Assembly: GCA_030682135.1 (NCBI GenBank)
Contig: JAUXQT010000003.1
Location: 1 to 64,000 of the forward strand
Reading direction: 5' to 3'
DNA: 64,000 nt
Origin: Nitrospirota bacterium
GTDB taxonomy: Bacteria; Nitrospirota; Nitrospiria; Nitrospirales; Nitrospiraceae
Positions 48,149 to 56,988 of the stretch are shown here, piece by piece. Under the pieces are notes generated by a model. That model searched no databases and was not told where the DNA came from. It saw only the letters and a program-made list of their open reading frames with translations. The position numbers were made by a program, and so were the translations under genes. Each line of letters starts with the position of its first letter. Positions within the stretch are counted from its first letter, which is position 1.

Positions 48149-51100
48149 ATGACGACCGCCTTTTCCCTTTCGCTATTCCACAGTCGCGTCGCACGCCGCA
48201 TTGTCGGGCTCTTCGTCCTCTGTGCCCTGATTCCAACGTCGATCCTTGGATGGATTGCATACAGCCAGGTCACAGATCAGCTGATTCTGCAAGCGTCAGC
48301 CCGTCTCAGACAGGAGAGCAAGGCTCAAGGGATGGTCATCTACGACCACCTCCTCTCACTGAAAGCCGATCTCGATCGCACGGCCGCAACATTGTCCACA
48401 GAGAGTCCCGTCACGCAGGACAAGACGATCACGGCTTCGGTCAAGGAACTGGGCCACCGATTCCGCGAACTCCGACTGCTCACATACGGCAGCCCGGATC
48501 GTCACCATTTGAACGATGAGCAACTGAAACACCTTCGAGCCGGCAAGACACTGTTACGGTTCCAGCCGACACCCGACCAGTCCACTGGGATGGCGATGAT
48601 CCGAGCGGTCAACCGGGATCAGTTGGAAGCGGGACTGCTGTCAGCCCAGGTTGACGTCACCCTGCTCTGGAGCGCACAGGTGAAAGAAACCCTGCCGTCC
48701 GATACGGATCTCGTCGTCGAGGATCAAGGACGGCGGGCTCTCTATTCAACCTTTCCGCGCCAAATCAATCTACCGGACTTCCGCAGGCAGGACCTTGCCG
48801 CTCCCATGACGGACGCGTTTGTGTGGCAGACTGGCGGCCACGAGTACATCGCGGGAGTCTGGACGATTCCATTGCGATACCTGTTTCTCGCGGATCCCTG
48901 GATCATCGCGCTGAGCCAATCCAAAGAATCCACGTTAGCGCCAGTCGACCAATTTCGTCACACCTTCTTGCTGGTCATCGCCTCGGCATTGACGGTCGTG
49001 CTGCTGCTCAGCCTCTCGCAAATCCGCCGGCAGCTCCAGCCCCTGACGCTCTTACAGGAAGGCACCGCCCGTCTCGCCGGAGGAGACTTTACCACTCGCG
49101 TCACGGTGGCCAGCCACGATGAATTCGAAGATCTGGCGGCCTCCTTCAACAACATGACCGGCACACTCAGCCGGCAATTCCACCTCTTGGAAACCCTCTC
49201 CGCGATCAGTCATGCCATCCTGTCCAGTCACGAACCGACGGCGATGATGAAAATCCTCCAATCCAGGATCTCCGAAACCATTGCCTGCGACGCGATCGGC
49301 TTGACCTTGATCGATCCTGACCAACACAGACCTGCCATGATGTCCCTGCGGCATCTGACCGGGCCATCCGAGCATGAGATCACAGAGCGTGCCTGTCAAT
49401 TCTCGACCGGCGACCTCGCCCACCTGCAAGCCCACCCACACCATGTGATGGTATCGCCGCCCGCCTTGCCAGGCTATCTCGCGGCGATGGCTCGGCCCGG
49501 ACTTTCCTCCTTCGCCATCTTTCCGATTCTTGTGAACCATGAGGTGGACGGCACGCTGATCCTCGCGTACCGCGAGGGGAACGAACCCTCGACTAACGAT
49601 ATGGCCTATGCCCGCCGCCTGGCCGATCAAGTCGCCGTCGCCCTCACGAACAGCCGGGCCATTGAATCGCGCATACGTGCCCAGGTGGAGTTGGTGGGAG
49701 CCGTCGATGCCAAGCACCAAGCCGAAGAACGGGCCGATGTGCTCCAGGCCGCCAACCGGTCGCTGGAAGCGAAGGAAGAACGGCTGCGGCAGCAACAGAG
49801 CGCCATGCTGGCGCTCGTGAAAGACCGCACCGTCTACGAAGGCTCTCTTGGAGAGACTGCCAGACAGGTCACCGCCACCGCAGCCCAGGCGCTTACCGTG
49901 GAGCGAGCCAGTATATGGATCTTTGCCGCCCCGGCGCGGGCCCTCTACTGCCTCGACAGCTATGAGCGCACCGTGGGTCGCCACAGCCCTGAGGACAAAC
50001 TCACAAGAGCGCTCTATCCTCATTATTTCGACGCGCTGGAGCGCGAGAGCCTCCTGGTTGCGGCCCAGGCCGAACACAGCGAGCACTTCAAGGAGTTGGC
50101 CACAGGGGTTCTTGCGCCGCGACTCGTGACCTCACGATTGGATGCCCCCTTCAAGACCAATGGTGAATTAACCGGAGTGGTGTCGTTCGAACATGTCGGC
50201 CCTCCACGAGACTGGGCGCTCGACGAACAACAGTTTGCTCAGGCGCTCGCCAATTTCATGACGCTCGTCCTGGAGGCGACCCGCCGCAGCGAGGCGGAAC
50301 AAGCGCTCGCGATGGCCAAGACCGCGGCAGAAGAGGCGACCAAGGCCAAGGCAGAGTTTCTGGCCAACATGAGTCATGAGATCCGTACGCCCATGAATGG
50401 GGTGATCGGCATGACCGAGATCCTCGCCCGCACCTCTCTCTCCGAAACACAACGCCACTATGTGGAGACCATTCACAACTCAGGGGACACACTGTTGACC
50501 CTCATCAACGACATTCTCGACTTTTCCAAGATTGAAGCCGGCAAGCTGGACATCGAAACGACCGCGCTCGACCTCAGAGAGGTGGTCGAACGCACCGCGG
50601 AGCAGCTCGCCGAGCGCGCACAGCGAAAAGGCCTGCAGCTGCTAGTGCTGTATGAATCGTCTGTTCCCACCGCCGTCCTCGGCGATTCCACTCGTATCCG
50701 TCAGATCCTCACAAATCTCATGAGCAATGCCATCAAATTTACCCAGCAGGGCGATGTGAGCGTGCTCGTCACCGTCGATCGACCCCAGTCCGGAGACACC
50801 GGCCCTCCCACCATCATGCTCGCCGTCTCAGATACGGGGTCCGGCATCAGCCCGGAGGGCCAGGCGAAACTCTTCCAATCCTTCTCCCAAGTGGACGGGT
50901 CCTCGACAAGGGTCCATGGCGGAACCGGGCTGGGACTCAGTATTTGCAAGCAGCTGAGCGAATTGATGGGCGGCACGATCGGCGTACAAAGCCTGATCGG
51001 ACAGGGCAGTACGTTTTGGGTCACGCTCCCGTTACCGTTGCAGTCCGGCTCCGGCGCACTGAACGCACCGCGTCCCTCACTCGCAGGCCTCAGGGTCTGC

Positions 51101-52339
51101 GCCGCCGTGAGCCACCCCCCGACCAGGCACCTGCTCACCCGTTACCTTTCGAACTGGGGCATCACCTGTCGAATGGCCGGCACCGGGGCTGAGTTCCTCG
51201 AACAGGTCATGGACGAACTGGCCACAGAAGGCGGCCGGGTGATTGCGCTCGTGGACGAAACGTTCACGGACATGACCGATATCCAATTGCTGCACGCGCT
51301 GGCATCCGACTCCGTCCTCGCCTCCGTCGGGATTCTGCGCCTGGTGTCCTTTATTCGCCGTGCAGACGTGGAGCAAGAGCCGCTGTTTGGCCACATGCCC
51401 TTCGTCACCAAACCGCTCCGCTACGAGGCCCTCCATCTGGCGCTCCAGAGTTTCCTCGACAGCCCGCACGTCGTCGTACCTCAACTGAGTCCGTCGCCGG
51501 CACGGTCTCCTCGTGTCATCGGCCGCATCCTCGTGGCGGAAGACAACCCTGTGAACCAGGAGATTGCACTCTTGATGCTGGAAAGCCTCGGATGCACCGC
51601 GACGATTGCCCAGACCGGACAAGAGGTGCTCGACACGGCACAGAAGACCCGCTACGACCTCATCCTGATGGATTGCCAGATGCCGGTCATGGACGGATTT
51701 GAAGCCACCCGCCGAATACGGGAATGGGAAGCGGTGATCGGCAACGGCCATTCACATCATCCCATTCCCATCATCGCACTCACCGCGCATGCCTCACCGG
51801 AAGACCGCGAGCACTGCCTTGCCACCGGCATGAACGACTATCTGTCAAAGCCCTTCACCAGGGAAGGGCTCCAACAAATGCTCCTGTCATGGCTCCAGCC
51901 AGGGCCGATGGCACAGAGAGATGGACAGATCCAGCTGGAGAAGGCCTCACGAGAGGCAACGACGACGCTGGTCGAGGCATCCGCTGCGATCGACCGCCAG
52001 GCCTGGAGTTCGATTACCGCACTGCAGCGGCCTGGCCAACCGGACGTCCTGGCAAGAATCCTATCGCTCTATCTCAAGGACTCGCAGCAACTGGTCGACA
52101 ACTTACGGGTGGGGCTGACCACCAACGCCGCTCAACTCGTCAACGAAGCCGCGCATAGCCTGAAATCACGAAGCGGCATGCTCGGGGCGATCTCCCTCTC
52201 AGACTTGTGCGGGCAGATGGAAACGATCAGTCGCCGTGGCCCACTGGTAGAAGCTGAGCCTCTACTCGAACCACTCGAAGCCGCATTCGCCCAAGCCTGT
52301 CTGGTGTTTCAAGCCGAACTCGACAAGAGAATGCACTGA
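48149..52339 (+). CDS. Hybrid histidine kinase with two receiver domains and HPt, 1396 aa
   Basis: Domains in order: signal-anchor TM (IVGLFVLCALIPTSILGWIAY), periplasmic sensor (~40-265), second TM (FLLVIASALTVVLLLSL), HAMP, two GAF domains (~360-510, ~570-720) and HisKA with MSHEIRTPMNGVIG (phosphorylatable His ~743). HATPase follows (NLMSNAIKFT; DTGSGISPEG; GGTGLGLSICKQL). Receiver 1 lacks the N-terminal acidic pair (VCAAVSHPP) but keeps an Asp; receiver 2 is intact (EDNPVNQEIA; Asp ~1175 in LMDCQMPVMDG). The protein ends in an HPt (NEAAHSLKSRSGML, His ~1336). The phosphorelay needs no separate kinase but no response regulator with DNA-binding output is adjacent. It closes the pseudopilin operon. 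Confidence 0.92.
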   Translation: MTTAFSLSLFHSRVARRIVGLFVLCALIPTSILGWIAYSQVTDQLILQASARLRQESKAQGMVIYDHLLSLKADLDRTAATLSTESPVTQDKTITASVKELGHRFRELRLLTYGSPDRHHLNDEQLKHLRAGKTLLRFQPTPDQSTGMAMIRAVNRDQLEAGLLSAQVDVTLLWSAQVKETLPSDTDLVVEDQGRRALYSTFPRQINLPDFRRQDLAAPMTDAFVWQTGGHEYIAGVWTIPLRYLFLADPWIIALSQSKESTLAPVDQFRHTFLLVIASALTVVLLLSLSQIRRQLQPLTLLQEGTARLAGGDFTTRVTVASHDEFEDLAASFNNMTGTLSRQFHLLETLSAISHAILSSHEPTAMMKILQSRISETIACDAIGLTLIDPDQHRPAMMSLRHLTGPSEHEITERACQFSTGDLAHLQAHPHHVMVSPPALPGYLAAMARPGLSSFAIFPILVNHEVDGTLILAYREGNEPSTNDMAYARRLADQVAVALTNSRAIESRIRAQVELVGAVDAKHQAEERADVLQAANRSLEAKEERLRQQQSAMLALVKDRTVYEGSLGETARQVTATAAQALTVERASIWIFAAPARALYCLDSYERTVGRHSPEDKLTRALYPHYFDALERESLLVAAQAEHSEHFKELATGVLAPRLVTSRLDAPFKTNGELTGVVSFEHVGPPRDWALDEQQFAQALANFMTLVLEATRRSEAEQALAMAKTAAEEATKAKAEFLANMSHEIRTPMNGVIGMTEILARTSLSETQRHYVETIHNSGDTLLTLINDILDFSKIEAGKLDIETTALDLREVVERTAEQLAERAQRKGLQLLVLYESSVPTAVLGDSTRIRQILTNLMSNAIKFTQQGDVSVLVTVDRPQSGDTGPPTIMLAVSDTGSGISPEGQAKLFQSFSQVDGSSTRVHGGTGLGLSICKQLSELMGGTIGVQSLIGQGSTFWVTLPLPLQSGSGALNAPRPSLAGLRVCAAVSHPPTRHLLTRYLSNWGITCRMAGTGAEFLEQVMDELATEGGRVIALVDETFTDMTDIQLLHALASDSVLASVGILRLVSFIRRADVEQEPLFGHMPFVTKPLRYEALHLALQSFLDSPHVVVPQLSPSPARSPRVIGRILVAEDNPVNQEIALLMLESLGCTATIAQTGQEVLDTAQKTRYDLILMDCQMPVMDGFEATRRIREWEAVIGNGHSHHPIPIIALTAHASPEDREHCLATGMNDYLSKPFTREGLQQMLLSWLQPGPMAQRDGQIQLEKASREATTTLVEASAAIDRQAWSSITALQRPGQPDVLARILSLYLKDSQQLVDNLRVGLTTNAAQLVNEAAHSLKSRSGMLGAISLSDLCGQMETISRRGPLVEAEPLLEPLEAAFAQACLVFQAELDKRMH

Positions 52340-52416
52340 ACGCCCACACTCACTCGATACTGCCTCAGGCCTTGGCCATCAAAGTCGCGCTACCTGCTGT
52401 TTAGTTAATTATGGGG

Positions 52417-52590
52417 ATCGATGCAGGAGAGAAAGGCGGCGAAGGTCTTACCAGAACCGGTCGGCGCGGCGATCAGCACATCGCCCCCAGACTGAATGGC
52501 CAGCCAAGCCCGCACTTGCATATCGATCGGAACACCGACGCTCGAACGAAACCAGTCAGCGATGAGAGGGTGGAATCGGGAGAGCGGCAT
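52417..52590 (-). pseudogene. Fragment duplicating the lhr 5' end
   Basis: The 58 codons starting MPLSRFHPLIADWFRSSVG and including SGGDVLIAAPTGSGKTFAAF are clearly homologous to the start of the intact lhr at 45512 (MPLSLFHPLIAEWFQAQVG). Both are on the minus strand. The nucleotide match is close through the Walker A motif, then stops abruptly at ~52417, after which a stop codon follows. No other part of the helicase is present. It is a remnant of duplication or replacement recombination bracketing the 6.9-kb sensory operon. Confidence 0.88.
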
Positions 52591-52632
52591 GGTACGGGGA
52601 CCGTAGCATGCCGCAACATGCAGCTCTACCGG

Positions 52633-54210
52633 CTAAGGCAGGGCGCGGACATACGTGTGCTGACCGCCACCAGTGCCCAGATTGCTCGCCAACGAGGCGA
52701 ACGCAACAAATCCTCCGCTCCCATTCATAGCAGGGATATCGCTTGCGGCATCACCCGCGACGACACTTCCGCTCGTATTGTCTCGAGACACCAGGCTCGT
52801 TGTCGGCCCAGTACGGTCGTGCAGATATACTTGTTGCCCACTGATCAGAGCGATGAGATTGGTTGAGGCCGACACAAAAGCGACGTAACGTCCGTCGGCG
52901 CTGATGGACGGTGTATTGCTATTTTGGTTCCCGGCATTAGGGGTCCCACTATTGTCTCGCGAAATCAGACTATTGGTGCCGTTCGGGCCCGTATTCCGGT
53001 CGTGGATATACACCTGCTGCCCACTGAACCCGGCCACAATATTGGTGGCCCCTGAGACAAAGGCTACATACCGGCCATCGCCGCTGATCGATGGGACACT
53101 GCTATTTCCGTTGCCGACCGTGCCTGCACTATCTTTCGAAACCAGGCTGGTCGTACCGTTGGGCCCATTCAAGCGATCATGAACATAGATCTGCCGGTTG
53201 CCCCCGGCGGCGCCTAGGTTGGTCGACAACGAAGCAAAGGCCACAAACTGGCCGTCTGAACTTATCGTCGGGGTGGAGCTATTGTCATTGCCAGGTATGG
53301 GAGTCAGGTTGTTGTCCTTCGAAACCAGCGTCGTCTGCCCCGTTTGCCGATCATGCACGTAGACCTGTGTCCCGCTGACACCAGACACTAAATTCGTCGA
53401 TGCCGAAACAAAGGCAACATAGCGCCCGTCTGCACTGATCGCCGGCGCACTACTGATACCAGTACCGGCCACGCCCGCACTGCTCTTCGAGATGACGGAG
53501 GTCTGGCCGGTCTGACGATTGCGCACATAAATCTGTTGGCCGCTGACTCCGGTCACGAGGTTCGTAGCCAGCGAGACAAATGCCACGAGGCTCCCATCGC
53601 TACTGATTGAAGGCGCGCTACTCCCACCGTTTCCCGAGATGACGATTGTTGTGGTGCTATCGCGTGAAACCACTTCGATTTGATTCGTCTGCCGATTGTG
53701 CAGGTAGATCTGTGAGCCGCTGACACCGGCGACGAAATTTGCCGCTTGAGAGGTAAAGGCCACGAGGCTTCCATCACTGTTGATGGAAGGAGCCGAACTG
53801 GCGCCGCTACCTGCCACACCAGTACTATCGACTGATACTCGATCTGTCCTCGGATGCACCGCAAACAATACCGAGCCGGTCGCGGTCTTGCCCGTGCCGT
53901 CCCTTACAGTGAGCACCGCAGTAACATTTCCTTCTCCCGTCGGGGTGCCGCTCACGACACCTGTGCCTGCATTGAGGGAGAGGCCACTCGGCAGGGTGCC
54001 GCCAAACAAGGTCCAGGTGAACGGAGCCGTGCCCCCTGTGGCAGCCAATGTCGAGGAATAGGCATTCCCGACTACGCCATACGTGGCCGAGGTCGTCGAT
54101 ACCGCAAAGGTCTGAGGATTGCCTCCTCCCGCACCACTCCCGCCGCCGGAACAACTGAAGAGACTCAACCCGAGGATCAGGGTCGACACTGTTGCGGCAA
54201 TGTGTTTCAT
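52633..54210 (-). CDS. Lipoprotein with Ig-like domain and WD40/TolB-type beta-propeller, 525 aa
   Basis: The start at ATG 54210 gives a lipoprotein signal (LILGLSLFSCSGGG). An Ig-like putative domain (YSSTLAATGGTAPFTWTLFGG ... LSLNAGTGVVSGTP) is followed by about seven blades of the form SxDGxxVAFxSxATNLVxGVSGxQIYVHDRxTGxT, a PD40/TolB-like beta-propeller. It is probably exposed on the outer membrane for ligand or protein binding. The repeats are nearly identical at nucleotide level, so blade number may vary among strains. GGAG lies ~11-14 bases before the start. Confidence 0.85.
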   Translation of the reverse strand: MKHIAATVSTLILGLSLFSCSGGGSGAGGGNPQTFAVSTTSATYGVVGNAYSSTLAATGGTAPFTWTLFGGTLPSGLSLNAGTGVVSGTPTGEGNVTAVLTVRDGTGKTATGSVLFAVHPRTDRVSVDSTGVAGSGASSAPSINSDGSLVAFTSQAANFVAGVSGSQIYLHNRQTNQIEVVSRDSTTTIVISGNGGSSAPSISSDGSLVAFVSLATNLVTGVSGQQIYVRNRQTGQTSVISKSSAGVAGTGISSAPAISADGRYVAFVSASTNLVSGVSGTQVYVHDRQTGQTTLVSKDNNLTPIPGNDNSSTPTISSDGQFVAFASLSTNLGAAGGNRQIYVHDRLNGPNGTTSLVSKDSAGTVGNGNSSVPSISGDGRYVAFVSGATNIVAGFSGQQVYIHDRNTGPNGTNSLISRDNSGTPNAGNQNSNTPSISADGRYVAFVSASTNLIALISGQQVYLHDRTGPTTSLVSRDNTSGSVVAGDAASDIPAMNGSGGFVAFASLASNLGTGGGQHTYVRALP

Positions 54211-54305
54211 ATCGGAGGTTCTCCTGCGTATTCTCAAGGCAACGGTTGTGCCATCTTACCCGACTGTGAAAATATGGGGCAACCTTACGGATGGGGGGTT
54301 ATTGA

Positions 54306-55100
54306 GTGAGTCAACCTTCGACTTCGCCGCTCGTAGTGCTGGGCTCAGGCTATACGGGGCATCTGTTGCACGCCATGGGAGCCGCTCAAGGACGGACGAT
54401 CCTAGCCACGAGCAGGAATCCTCTTCGCCATCTCGCCGAGATGCCCTCGGAACAACGTGTGATGTTCGACCTGGAACAGCCCTCGACCTGGATGAATATC
54501 CCTACAGGCGCCGATCTCATCTGGTGCTTTCCGGCGACCCCGCTTCGTCAGGTAGAGGCCTTCGCAGGTTGGCTCAACGCCTCAGCCAGACGCCTCGTCG
54601 TACTCGGCAGCACCTCGGCCTATGAGGTCGGCGAATCTCAGGACTATCCGCCTGAATGGATCGATGAAACCGCGCCCATCGATCTGACTAAACCCCGCGT
54701 TCAGGGTGAGGAGTTCTTACGACACACATATGGAGCGATCGTCTTACGCGTCGCGGGCATCTATGGGCCAGGGAGAAATCCGTTAAATTGGATCAGGCAA
54801 GGCCGCGTCGGCCGATCACGGAAATATGTGAACTTGATTCACGTCGAAGATCTGGCGGCCATCTGCCTCGCCGCCATCGAACAAGGAACCCCTGGCGAAG
54901 CCTACAACATCAGCGACGGCCAACCCCACACATGGAGCGAGATCTGCGCCACGGTACAACAACGATGGGGCGTGACCGGAACACCAACAAAGGAAGATCA
55001 CTCAACAGGCAAACGCATCAGCAATGCCAAGCTTCGAACAACACTCGGATATACGTTGAAGCACCCAAACCTCTATGAAGCTCTGCAAACTCTGACATAG
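54306..55100 (+). CDS. NAD(P)-dependent epimerase/reductase-like SDR, 264 aa
   Basis: The extended-SDR-like Rossmann motif is VVLGSGYTGHLLHAMG, a YeeZ-type GxGxxG variant. LGSTSAYEVGESQDYPP provides the Ser/Tyr segment, and LRVAGIYGPGRNPLNWI and YVNLIHVEDLAAICLAAIEQ are typical. The C-terminal part EAYNISDGQPHTWSEICATV is that of UDP-glucose-4-epimerase-like reductases. The substrate is unknown. The start is GTG 54306, after GGGGTTATTGA; the ribosome binding site is weak. The gene is divergent from the beta-propeller gene, and a family-1 repeat follows its stop. Confidence 0.88.
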   Translation: MSQPSTSPLVVLGSGYTGHLLHAMGAAQGRTILATSRNPLRHLAEMPSEQRVMFDLEQPSTWMNIPTGADLIWCFPATPLRQVEAFAGWLNASARRLVVLGSTSAYEVGESQDYPPEWIDETAPIDLTKPRVQGEEFLRHTYGAIVLRVAGIYGPGRNPLNWIRQGRVGRSRKYVNLIHVEDLAAICLAAIEQGTPGEAYNISDGQPHTWSEICATVQQRWGVTGTPTKEDHSTGKRISNAKLRTTLGYTLKHPNLYEALQTLT

Positions 55101-55123
55101 AAACTTCACCTATTGTGTATCTT

Positions 55124-55247
55124 GCGGACGATCAAACTGGTTCTCCAACTAGGCCGCAGACGAAACCCAACCGGAGGCGTACCCGTAGGGTACGTTGAGG
55201 ATTGGGTTGAGTTGAGAACGACGTTGGAGGCCAGTTTCATCGTCCGC
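55124..55247 (+). repeat. Family-1 palindromic repeat, copy l
   Basis: Ends GCGGACGATCAAACTGG and CCAGTTTCATCGTCCGC replace the usual AGGATGCT with GGACGAT on both sides, so the inverted repeat is kept. The centre is CGTACCC-GTA-GGGTACG. The TAG stop of the CPBP gene overlaps its right end. Confidence 0.88.
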
Positions 55248-56731
55248 TACCGTAACAACGCCATGACGGCCAAACAGACCAGTAGATTATTGATCGCATG
55301 CGCCAACATTCCTGGCAAAAGACTCCCCGTCTTTTCATACATCCAGGCCCAGAGCAGACCACTCCAGAGCACACTGATGAAACCGACTAACCCATAACCA
55401 TGAGCGATGGCAAAGATGCTTGCACTGATCAATGCGGCAGGCAGGAAGCGGAACCTCCGGCGTAGAATCGCGAACAGGAGCCCGCGAAACGCGAGTTCTT
55501 CAAACACGGGGGCAAAGATCACATACTCGACTAAACTGATCGCCGTCAAAGCAGGCGAGGCCCAGACAAGATCTGCGTCGAACCATTCAGCCCAATGACT
55601 CGTCAGATGGAGCGGCTCCGACAACCAATCCATCACCCACTCGCCCCACAACCCGGCAGCCACCACCGCCAAGACCGCAATCGCCAGACGTCCGGCACGG
55701 GCCCATCCGATCTCCAGCCCAAACCCTTCGTCGAACGTCATTCCGGCCGGCCGGAAGAGGTGGCGATGGGCCAAAAAGAGTAACGGCAGATTCGTCATCG
55801 GAATGGCCAATGCCCGAAGCGACGCATTGTCGGGCGGCGCATAAATCAAAAATAGCGCAGTAAACATCGCACCGATCGCGCCACCGCGCAACAACACTGC
55901 CGCACCGATTCCGCCTGGCCAGGGCGGCGGCACGCCCGGTTCATGGAGCCTGACGAAACTAGACGGCTCCTTCCGCCTCAGCCAGATGAGGACTAAGGCC
56001 ACCGTCCCGAGGACCAGCGCGCTGAGCTCGACAAGCGTGACACGCTGCGACCGGACAAATTGACGGTCGACGCGGACCGCAGCCTGTTCCTGAATCCTGG
56101 CCACGAGCGCGTGGTCGTTGGCACGGCGAGCCAGCCCTTCAGCCAGGCGATCGTAAAACCAGCCGGCGGGCAACAGCTCTGCCAGCTCGGCTTGCCACAC
56201 AACATACCGGTCCGCATCATGAGCCGGTCCTTCGCCATAGGCGGCCATCACTAGATCGGCAAACTGCGGCAGCGGATCCTCCGCTTCGGCCCAGTCGTGC
56301 GCAGAGAGAAGCGCCTGCGACACATGGCCGGCCTCGGCTTGAAGAATCGCTAACTGAAGCGGCACGACAGGATCGGCAGAGACCCTGGCCAATTCTCGAT
56401 ACCATTCAATCGCATGGATCTGCTCAGCCTCGCGATCGCCGGAGGCCCAGGTAAAGAGCCATTGCTCCCATGGTCTCGCGCGCGTGAGCCCTTCGTGAAC
56501 ATCCATCGTCCGGCTGACCATCAGACTGAGCGCTTGCTCAGGTGCCTCGATCCGCTCCAGCTTGGATGACGAGGCGGACAGCCACACCACCATGGCCAAG
56601 GCCCCCACAAGAAATATGGCTGCCAACAGCGTGATCTTGGGGGAAAACCGTCCGGGATAGATTCCGACCGGCGGCGGCGCGTCCGTAGATCGCCACCAGG
56701 ATTGTGGCGGCTGCGGCTCGTTGAGGGGCAC
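55247..56731 (-). CDS. CPBP-family intramembrane protease (Abi-like), 494 aa
   Basis: The C-terminal ~200 residues are the CPBP metalloprotease: VFEELAFRGLLFAILRRR (EExxxR), FAIAHGYGLVG and the final helix NNLLV, with several transmembrane helices. The N-terminal half has one signal-anchor (ITLLAAIFLVGALAMVVWL) and a soluble domain (VVPLQLAILQAEAGHVSQAL) resembling a helical-repeat region. I prefer GTG 56731, because GGAGAGAG ends just before it; ATG 56746/56749 have no ribosome site, and the track start is still further out. Bacterial members cleave membrane peptides or proteins. A family-1 repeat supplies the stop. Confidence 0.85.
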   Translation of the reverse strand: MPLNEPQPPQSWWRSTDAPPPVGIYPGRFSPKITLLAAIFLVGALAMVVWLSASSSKLERIEAPEQALSLMVSRTMDVHEGLTRARPWEQWLFTWASGDREAEQIHAIEWYRELARVSADPVVPLQLAILQAEAGHVSQALLSAHDWAEAEDPLPQFADLVMAAYGEGPAHDADRYVVWQAELAELLPAGWFYDRLAEGLARRANDHALVARIQEQAAVRVDRQFVRSQRVTLVELSALVLGTVALVLIWLRRKEPSSFVRLHEPGVPPPWPGGIGAAVLLRGGAIGAMFTALFLIYAPPDNASLRALAIPMTNLPLLFLAHRHLFRPAGMTFDEGFGLEIGWARAGRLAIAVLAVVAAGLWGEWVMDWLSEPLHLTSHWAEWFDADLVWASPALTAISLVEYVIFAPVFEELAFRGLLFAILRRRFRFLPAALISASIFAIAHGYGLVGFISVLWSGLLWAWMYEKTGSLLPGMLAHAINNLLVCLAVMALLR

Positions 56732-56988
56732 CGTTTCTCTCTCCATCATGGTTCGAACTATAACATGCTGATTTTCAGACTCGAAACCCCTCAAAGTGAC
56801 TAGACCACGCAATAGACCCATCAGAATACCCGTGGCCGAGAGTGATTGAAGTCCGCTATACTTGCCTCTTGATTGAGGCGTGAGCGAGACAAGCAAGACG
56901 CGCGCGACAGGCACGACGCGCAAAAATACAACTTCCGCCTAGTCGCGCTTTTCTCGCAAGTCACGCGAGTCTCGCATTTTGGAGTGTT

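Noticed and set aside
49052-50086. 344-aa minus-strand ORF opposite the hybrid kinase
   Set aside because: Shadow frame with Gly/Arg/His-rich composition; the plus-strand kinase is unambiguous.
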